Assembly: GCA_002328495.1 (NCBI GenBank)
Contig: DCUJ01000004.1
Location: forward strand, 62,001 to 126,000
Source of the DNA: Sulfurospirillum sp. UBA2217
Lineage (GTDB): Bacteria; Campylobacterota; Campylobacteria; Campylobacterales; Sulfurospirillaceae
Reading direction: 5' to 3'
DNA: 64,000 nt
This document shows positions 59,584 to 64,000 of this stretch, in pieces. Each line of letters opens with the position of its first letter. The first letter of the stretch is position 1. Below the pieces are notes generated by a model. The model had not been told where the DNA came from. It saw only the letters and a list, made by a program, of their open reading frames with translations, and searched no databases. The translations under genes and the position numbers were made by a program.

Positions 59584-60264
59584 ATGTTTATAGATAAAAA
59601 ATTTAGAGTTCCAAGGGTCTGGTCTAATAAAGAGTTAGAAAAATTTTCAGCAATGTTTTCTGGTGCAATCGTTAATGTGTCAGGATGGAAAGACTTGGAT
59701 AAAGAAGGTAAAAAATATAGAGATTATTTTTGTAATAATACAGAGTATTGGATTACAAATTATAAATCAGAAGCAAGAGGATTCCAAGGAAATCAAGAAA
59801 ATGAGATATTTTTAGATTTAGAGCAAGATTTGGATGAAAAAATGCATAACAAGTTTGATGTTGTTTTCAACCATACGGTATTAGAACATATTTTTAATGT
59901 TAATAAAGCTTTTGAAAACCTATGTAAACTTTCCAATGATATAGTAATGGTAGTTGTTCCATTTTTGCAAGAACAACATGCAGAATATGGTGATTATTGG
60001 AGATTTACTCCTCTAGCTGTTAAAAAACTTTTTTCACAAAATGGGTATGAACTTTTATATATCAATTATAACGATGCATCCGATAATTCTATTTATGTAT
60101 TTGCGATAGGGACCAAAATATCACAAAAGTGGAATAATATAAAGAATTTTAATGATAATAAATTAAATAAGATTACAAAACATATGATTGGAACAAAAAT
60201 TATTAAAAATTCTTTATTTGAGCGTATCATTAATAAAATAAAAGCAAAATACTTTAAACTATGA
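59584..60264 (+). CDS. SAM-dependent methyltransferase-like protein
   Basis: 226 residues. Motif I is eroded, but VVFNHTVLEHIFNVNKAFEN, VVVPFLQEQHAEYGDYWRFT and the following AVKKLF match the 20151 and 23616 proteins of the first glycan block. Highly A+T-rich codons. C-terminal 40 residues are Lys/Asn-rich. It overlaps the next GT4 by 4 bases. Substrate unknown. Confidence 0.6.
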   Translation: MFIDKKFRVPRVWSNKELEKFSAMFSGAIVNVSGWKDLDKEGKKYRDYFCNNTEYWITNYKSEARGFQGNQENEIFLDLEQDLDEKMHNKFDVVFNHTVLEHIFNVNKAFENLCKLSNDIVMVVVPFLQEQHAEYGDYWRFTPLAVKKLFSQNGYELLYINYNDASDNSIYVFAIGTKISQKWNNIKNFNDNKLNKITKHMIGTKIIKNSLFERIINKIKAKYFKL

Positions 60265-61361
60265 AACTACTATACCTATCAAATTCTATAATTCCATCAC
60301 AATATGCAAATAGTGTGCATGTGATGAAAATGTGTCAAGCATTGCAACAAAATGATTTTGAGGCAGAATTACTTTGCTACACTCAAAATAAGAATTTTGA
60401 TGAAAACGAAGTATTTGAAAAGTATGGAATAAAAACAAAATTTAAGATTAAAAAGTTTTACTTAAGAAATATGAGAGCAAAGTTTTTTCAAAAGTTTTTT
60501 TCAATTTTATGGATGTTAGTTAATTATGATAAAAAAAGTTTGATTTATGGTAGGGATGTATATGGGGTATATTTAGCTTCACTTTTGGGTTTTGATGTGA
60601 TTTATGAAAGTCATGGATTGCCCACTACTAAACTATACGGAATGATTGAAAATAAGCTTTTAAAAAGTAAAAGACTTAAAAAATTAGTTGTGATATCTGA
60701 AAAATTAAAAGAGATATATTTAGAAAATAGTGCTTTAAAAAATAGTGAAAAAATTTTAGTACTTCATGATGGAGCAGATGCGTTAAATTTATCAATTAAA
60801 GGGATAGATTTAGGAGATGGTTTTCATATAGGATATATTGGTAGTTTGTATTATGAAGGAAGAGGTATTGATATTATTTTAGAAGTTGCAAAGTTAAATC
60901 ATGATTTTACTTTGCATTTGATAGGTGGGAAAAATGAGGAAGTAAATTATTGGAAAAAAATAGCAACGAATAATGTAAAGTTTTATGGATTTTTATCACA
61001 TAATGAAGCTTCTAAATATTTACTTAGTTTTGATGTAGTCTTGATGCCTTATCAAAAAGATTTGAAATTGGCAGACAATAAAGTAAATACATCGAGTTGG
61101 ATGTCACCTATGAAGATGTTTGAATATATGGCAGCAAAAAAAGCTATTGTATCATCAGACTTACCTGTCATAAGAGAAGTATTGAATGAAAATAATAGTA
61201 TATTAGTTCAATCTGATAATGTTGATGATTGGTCAAAAGCGATAAATAAATTATATAAAAATGAAAATTTAAAAAATAGAATTGCCGAAAAATCATATAG
61301 TGATTTTTTAAATCAATATAGTTGGAAAGAAAGAGCCAAAAATATTAGAAGTATAAAATAA
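60261..61361 (+). CDS. Glycosyltransferase family 4
   Basis: 366 residues. SNSIIPSQYANSVHVMKMCQ at the N-terminus, YESHGLP near 117, IGYIGSLYYEGRGIDIILEV in the donor domain, and SSWMSPMKMFEYMAAKKAIV near 277, where the usual Glu pair is replaced by the Pro-x-Lys-x-x-Glu-Tyr form seen in FkpA/WbuB-like GT4 enzymes. Very A+T-rich. Confidence 0.8.
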   Translation: MKLLYLSNSIIPSQYANSVHVMKMCQALQQNDFEAELLCYTQNKNFDENEVFEKYGIKTKFKIKKFYLRNMRAKFFQKFFSILWMLVNYDKKSLIYGRDVYGVYLASLLGFDVIYESHGLPTTKLYGMIENKLLKSKRLKKLVVISEKLKEIYLENSALKNSEKILVLHDGADALNLSIKGIDLGDGFHIGYIGSLYYEGRGIDIILEVAKLNHDFTLHLIGGKNEEVNYWKKIATNNVKFYGFLSHNEASKYLLSFDVVLMPYQKDLKLADNKVNTSSWMSPMKMFEYMAAKKAIVSSDLPVIREVLNENNSILVQSDNVDDWSKAINKLYKNENLKNRIAEKSYSDFLNQYSWKERAKNIRSIK

Positions 61362-61396
61362 TGAATGTACAAAGTAACTTTAGTAAAGTATAAAAA

Positions 61397-62503
61397 ATGA
61401 CTGAGATATCTAATACTTTTTATAATCCTTATCCATATTTTTATTTTATAGCCTTTTTCTTTATATTTACTCTTATTCAAAATAATAAAACAGTTGATAA
61501 GCAACTAGTTTATCTTTATTATACTTTTGTATTTTTTGTTATGTTAGTTATTGGATTTAGGGGCAATTATGATGAATATACCAGAGTTTTTGTATTAATC
61601 CCAACTTTAGAAAATTTTTTCAATGAAGATTATAATGTGATTAGTGAAAAAGGATATGTTTTTACTTTTATTTCATCTACTTTTAAAACAATAGGTTTCA
61701 ATTCACAATCTCTTTTTTTATTCTTTTCAAGTACAGCAGTCTTTATACATGCCTATTTTTTCCGTAAGTTTACTAAGTATTACTTTTTGGCTTTTTTACT
61801 ATATTTAAGTCATGAGATTTGTTTGAAGGAATGGATTGGACTTAGAATGGGCTTCGCAAGTGCTTTATTATTGCCTATGATATACTATTTGTATAAGGGT
61901 CAAAAAGTAAAGTTTTTCATTTTGGTAGTTATTGCGACTTTGGTTCAATATGTAGCTATATTGTCACTTTTTTTATATTTTCTAAGATATAGAATTAAAC
62001 CAATCTATCTTTTTTTAGGTTTGGTAGTGGCTTTATTATTGATGGAATCAGGTATAGTTTATCAAACTGTTTGGTCTTTGGATTCGATGAATATTTTACC
62101 TGGTATTATTAGTTCATATATGAGAACTGAGGTATATGTGTATGATGTAGGGCTGAATCATCCAAAAACAATTCAACAGATTATAGTTATTACAATCTTT
62201 ATATTATTGATTCATAAAAAAGATAATGAAGATATTCCTAAAGTATATTATCTGTTATTTAATGCTTATTATTTAGGCACAATTCTTATGATTATTTTTT
62301 CTGAGTTAGCTTTATTTGCATTTCGTTTTAACGGACATTTTGCAAGCGTAGAACCTATTTTGATTACCTATTTGATTTATAAGTTTCGTCATAAAATACT
62401 TGTATCAAGTTTTTTAGCTTTTGGAAGCTTAATGGTTGCATATATTAATTATATAGTAATTAGAAGAGTGCCAGATTATTTTTTATTTGTTAATTATCCT
62501 TGA
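61397..62503 (+). CDS. EpsG-family polysaccharide polymerase
   Basis: 368 residues, ten or more hydrophobic helices. VIGFRGNYDEYTRVF near 50 and EWIGLRMGFASALLLPMIYY near 145 follow the EpsG/Wzy pattern, in which an early Asp-x-x-x-Tyr and a later Arg-x-Gly line the membrane cavity. No clear ribosome-binding site is visible before ATG 61397. It would polymerise repeat units at the periplasmic face. Confidence 0.75.
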   Translation: MTEISNTFYNPYPYFYFIAFFFIFTLIQNNKTVDKQLVYLYYTFVFFVMLVIGFRGNYDEYTRVFVLIPTLENFFNEDYNVISEKGYVFTFISSTFKTIGFNSQSLFLFFSSTAVFIHAYFFRKFTKYYFLAFLLYLSHEICLKEWIGLRMGFASALLLPMIYYLYKGQKVKFFILVVIATLVQYVAILSLFLYFLRYRIKPIYLFLGLVVALLLMESGIVYQTVWSLDSMNILPGIISSYMRTEVYVYDVGLNHPKTIQQIIVITIFILLIHKKDNEDIPKVYYLLFNAYYLGTILMIIFSELALFAFRFNGHFASVEPILITYLIYKFRHKILVSSFLAFGSLMVAYINYIVIRRVPDYFLFVNYP

Positions 62504-62576
62504 TAAAATATAAATTAGTAGTTGATAAGTCATAATGTTGTATTATTAAAAAATTAAACAATAAAGAGAATATTAA

Positions 62577-63146
62577 GTGAAAAAAAATTATTTTGAATAC
62601 CTGAAAGAAAGAAGTTGGAAGGGCAAGCTATATAGAAACTATTTTTTATATCCAATTTTGTCCAAATATTTTAAAAAAGAAGATTATATTTTAGATTTTG
62701 GTTGTGGAATAGGTGATTATTTAGAATTTCGAAAAAATACCGTAGGTGCTGATATAAATGAAGATAATGTGGCTTATTGTAATTCTAATGGATTAGAAGC
62801 TAAAATAATACAAGACAATAAAATAGATTTTGGTAATGAAGTTTTTGCTGGTGTTATGATGGATAATGTCTTAGAGCATATTGTCGATCCTGCTGAATCC
62901 ATAAAAGAAATAACAAGGGTTTTAAAAAAAAATGGACTCTTATTGGTTGGTGTTCCTGGGGCTAAAGGGTTTAATCGTGATATTGATCATAAAATATTTT
63001 ATAGTGAAGAGAGTTTAGTTAGTTTAATGAATCAAAAAGGATATGAGTATCTTAAGACAGTTTACACTCCTTTTTTAATAGATTCAGATTATTTGAGTAA
63101 CAATTTAAAGATATACTGTGTATATGTTTTATTTAAAAAAATATGA
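62577..63146 (+). CDS. Class I SAM-dependent methyltransferase
   Basis: 189 residues; GTG start with GAGA upstream. Motif I ILDFGCGIGDYLEF near 42, acidic loop TVGADINEDNV, and MMDNVLEHIVDPAESIKEITRVLKK (motif IV) are intact, making it a better-kept enzyme than several others in the window. It overlaps the terminal GT4 gene as ATGA. Confidence 0.78.
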   Translation: MKKNYFEYLKERSWKGKLYRNYFLYPILSKYFKKEDYILDFGCGIGDYLEFRKNTVGADINEDNVAYCNSNGLEAKIIQDNKIDFGNEVFAGVMMDNVLEHIVDPAESIKEITRVLKKNGLLLVGVPGAKGFNRDIDHKIFYSEESLVSLMNQKGYEYLKTVYTPFLIDSDYLSNNLKIYCVYVLFKKI

Positions 63147-64000
63147 TTAATTTAGTATATTTAGTTCCCTCTTTAAAAAATGTAGGTCCAACACAACAAT
63201 TATATTATATTATAAAGTTTTTAGATAGGAAGATTTTTAATATTACCTTAATTACATTTTCTAACAAAAATTTTGATGAAGAATTGCAAAAGTTTGAAAA
63301 ATTAAACTTGAAAATTATACAGCTGAATATGCATAGTTTTTATGGTTTATTGTTTGGCTTTGTGAAAATAAAATATGTCCTAAAAGAGGTAAACCCAGAT
63401 ATTGTTCATACTCATTTGTTTAGAGCAGACCTCATTTCTGGATTTTGTTTAAAAAAGTATAAAAGAGTTGCTACAGTTCGAGGTGAACTAACTTCCTCGG
63501 ATCACTATATACAGAAGTTTGGTTATTTACTAGGCACCGTATACACTAAGCTACATACGCTAGCATTAAAAAAAATTTATAATGTGGTGTCAATATCTAA
63601 TGCAGTTAAAAATGATTTAGAAAAAAATGGAATTGAATCTACATTAATACACAATGGCATTGATTTGAATAGATATAAAGTATATAACAACACACAAAAA
63701 GAAGACTTGAGACAACAGTTTGGTATTGCTCATGACAAAAAGGTATTTATCAGTATAGGAAGTTTAATAAAATTAAAAAGACCAAATATTTTGATTGATG
63801 CTTTTTTAAAAGCAGATGTTGATAATAGTATTCTTTTGGTTATTGGTTTAGGTGATATGTATGATAGTTTATCTTTTGAGTATAGAGGTTTTGATAATAT
63901 TAAATTCATAGGTTTTTCTAAGGAAATAGATAGTTATTTAGGCTTGTCTGATTATTTTTTGTCTTCTTCAAGCACAGAGGGCTTACCCAATACGGTTTTA
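63143..64000 (+). CDS. Glycosyltransferase family 4 (partial, runs off the window)
   Basis: 286 codons are visible. The start ATG 63143 overlaps the previous TGA. MINLVYLVPSLKNVGPTQQL, then VHTHLFRADLISG near 95, NAVKNDLEKNGIE and HNGIDLNRYKVY in the linker, FISIGSLIKLKRPNILIDAF in the donor domain, and finally SSSSTEGLPNTVL, the first half of the E-x7-E site, where the window ends. Highly A+T-rich like its neighbours. Confidence 0.85.
   Translation, partial: MINLVYLVPSLKNVGPTQQLYYIIKFLDRKIFNITLITFSNKNFDEELQKFEKLNLKIIQLNMHSFYGLLFGFVKIKYVLKEVNPDIVHTHLFRADLISGFCLKKYKRVATVRGELTSSDHYIQKFGYLLGTVYTKLHTLALKKIYNVVSISNAVKNDLEKNGIESTLIHNGIDLNRYKVYNNTQKEDLRQQFGIAHDKKVFISIGSLIKLKRPNILIDAFLKADVDNSILLVIGLGDMYDSLSFEYRGFDNIKFIGFSKEIDSYLGLSDYFLSSSSTEGLPNTVL

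Noticed and set aside
1..64000. Insertion sequences, integrases, tRNA or rRNA genes explaining the mosaicism
   Set aside because: No transposase, recombinase, tRNA or rRNA sequence was recognised; breakpoints in conserved gene segments point to homologous recombination.

Overview
The window is one long surface-glycan locus. The gene families are those of Campylobacterota: a legionaminic-acid (Ptm/Leg) cluster with acetamidino-transfer genes, PglA/PglK-like genes and a periplasmic Lig E ligase, all in A+T-rich DNA with genes that overlap by 4-8 bases. A Sulfurospirillum- or Arcobacter-like bacterium fits best, but this is inferred from gene content only. I saw no rRNA, tRNA, CRISPR array or transposase.

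Layout. (1) 1-7566, minus strand: an LPS core/outer-core operon running from an LpxL-type acyltransferase through ELM1-like, GT4, two CgeB-like, O-antigen-ligase and GT9 genes to a dTDP-sugar 3,4-ketoisomerase and the first codons of a sugar N-formyltransferase. (2) 7630-16932, plus strand: an exonuclease, PMM/PGM, RmlA and RmlB, a periplasmic DNA ligase, then UDP-sugar enzymes (TviB-like dehydrogenase, Ugd, UDP-GlcA epimerase, UDP-xylose synthase). (3) 16933-29350: a Wzx flippase, glycosyltransferases, small methyltransferases, an AsnB-type amidotransferase and a WecA-like initiating transferase. (4) 29340-34368: ManC, a four-helix-bundle (S23) gene, Gmd, an Fcl/ColC-like reductase and a ColD-like dehydratase, together a probable GDP-colitose pathway. 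A graveyard of gene fragments follows. (5) 34674-40933: a nucleotidyltransferase-like gene, then CysQ, a CysC-CysD fusion, CysN and a SLC13/TrkA-C permease. (6) 40942-42705: a frameshifted legB and truncated legC (resident copies) and an HTH fragment. (7) 42708-56807: a second TviB-like dehydrogenase, a PglK-like ABC flippase, intact legB and legC, then acetyltransferase, NeuB, NeuC, PtmE, PtmF, PtmB, PtmA, HisF-like, HisH-like and PseA-like genes, enough to make an amidinated CMP-legionaminic acid. (8) 57050-64000: further glycan genes, including an EpsG-like polymerase and a GT4 gene cut by the window end.

Two sequence patterns are not explained by the genes. First, arrays of ACT-starting 7-base units, typically five units (35 bp), interrupt genes across 13.6-41.9 kb, mostly in ManC, CysQ, CysCD, CysN and LegB. 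They are read in frame as Leu-x-Thr-rich linkers, form the hinge of the CysC-CysD fusion, sit at the frameshift in the old legB, and bracket the four-helix-bundle gene as two 35-bp arrays in opposite orientation. In three arrays the unit in the codon phase that would create TAA is ACTGAAC while its neighbours are ACTTAAC, so unit order matches the reading frame. Second, the palindrome TTACATGTAA occurs perfectly 15 times, always inside genes, and is missing from long blocks. Where resident and imported copies of the same gene can be compared, only the resident copy carries it, so it works as a marker of native DNA and may be an uptake or other genome-wide signal.

Mosaic structure is clear: duplicated legB-legC, two dehydrogenases with different codon use, and a ptmE whose codon use switches in mid-gene show that incoming DNA has been spliced into conserved gene segments.
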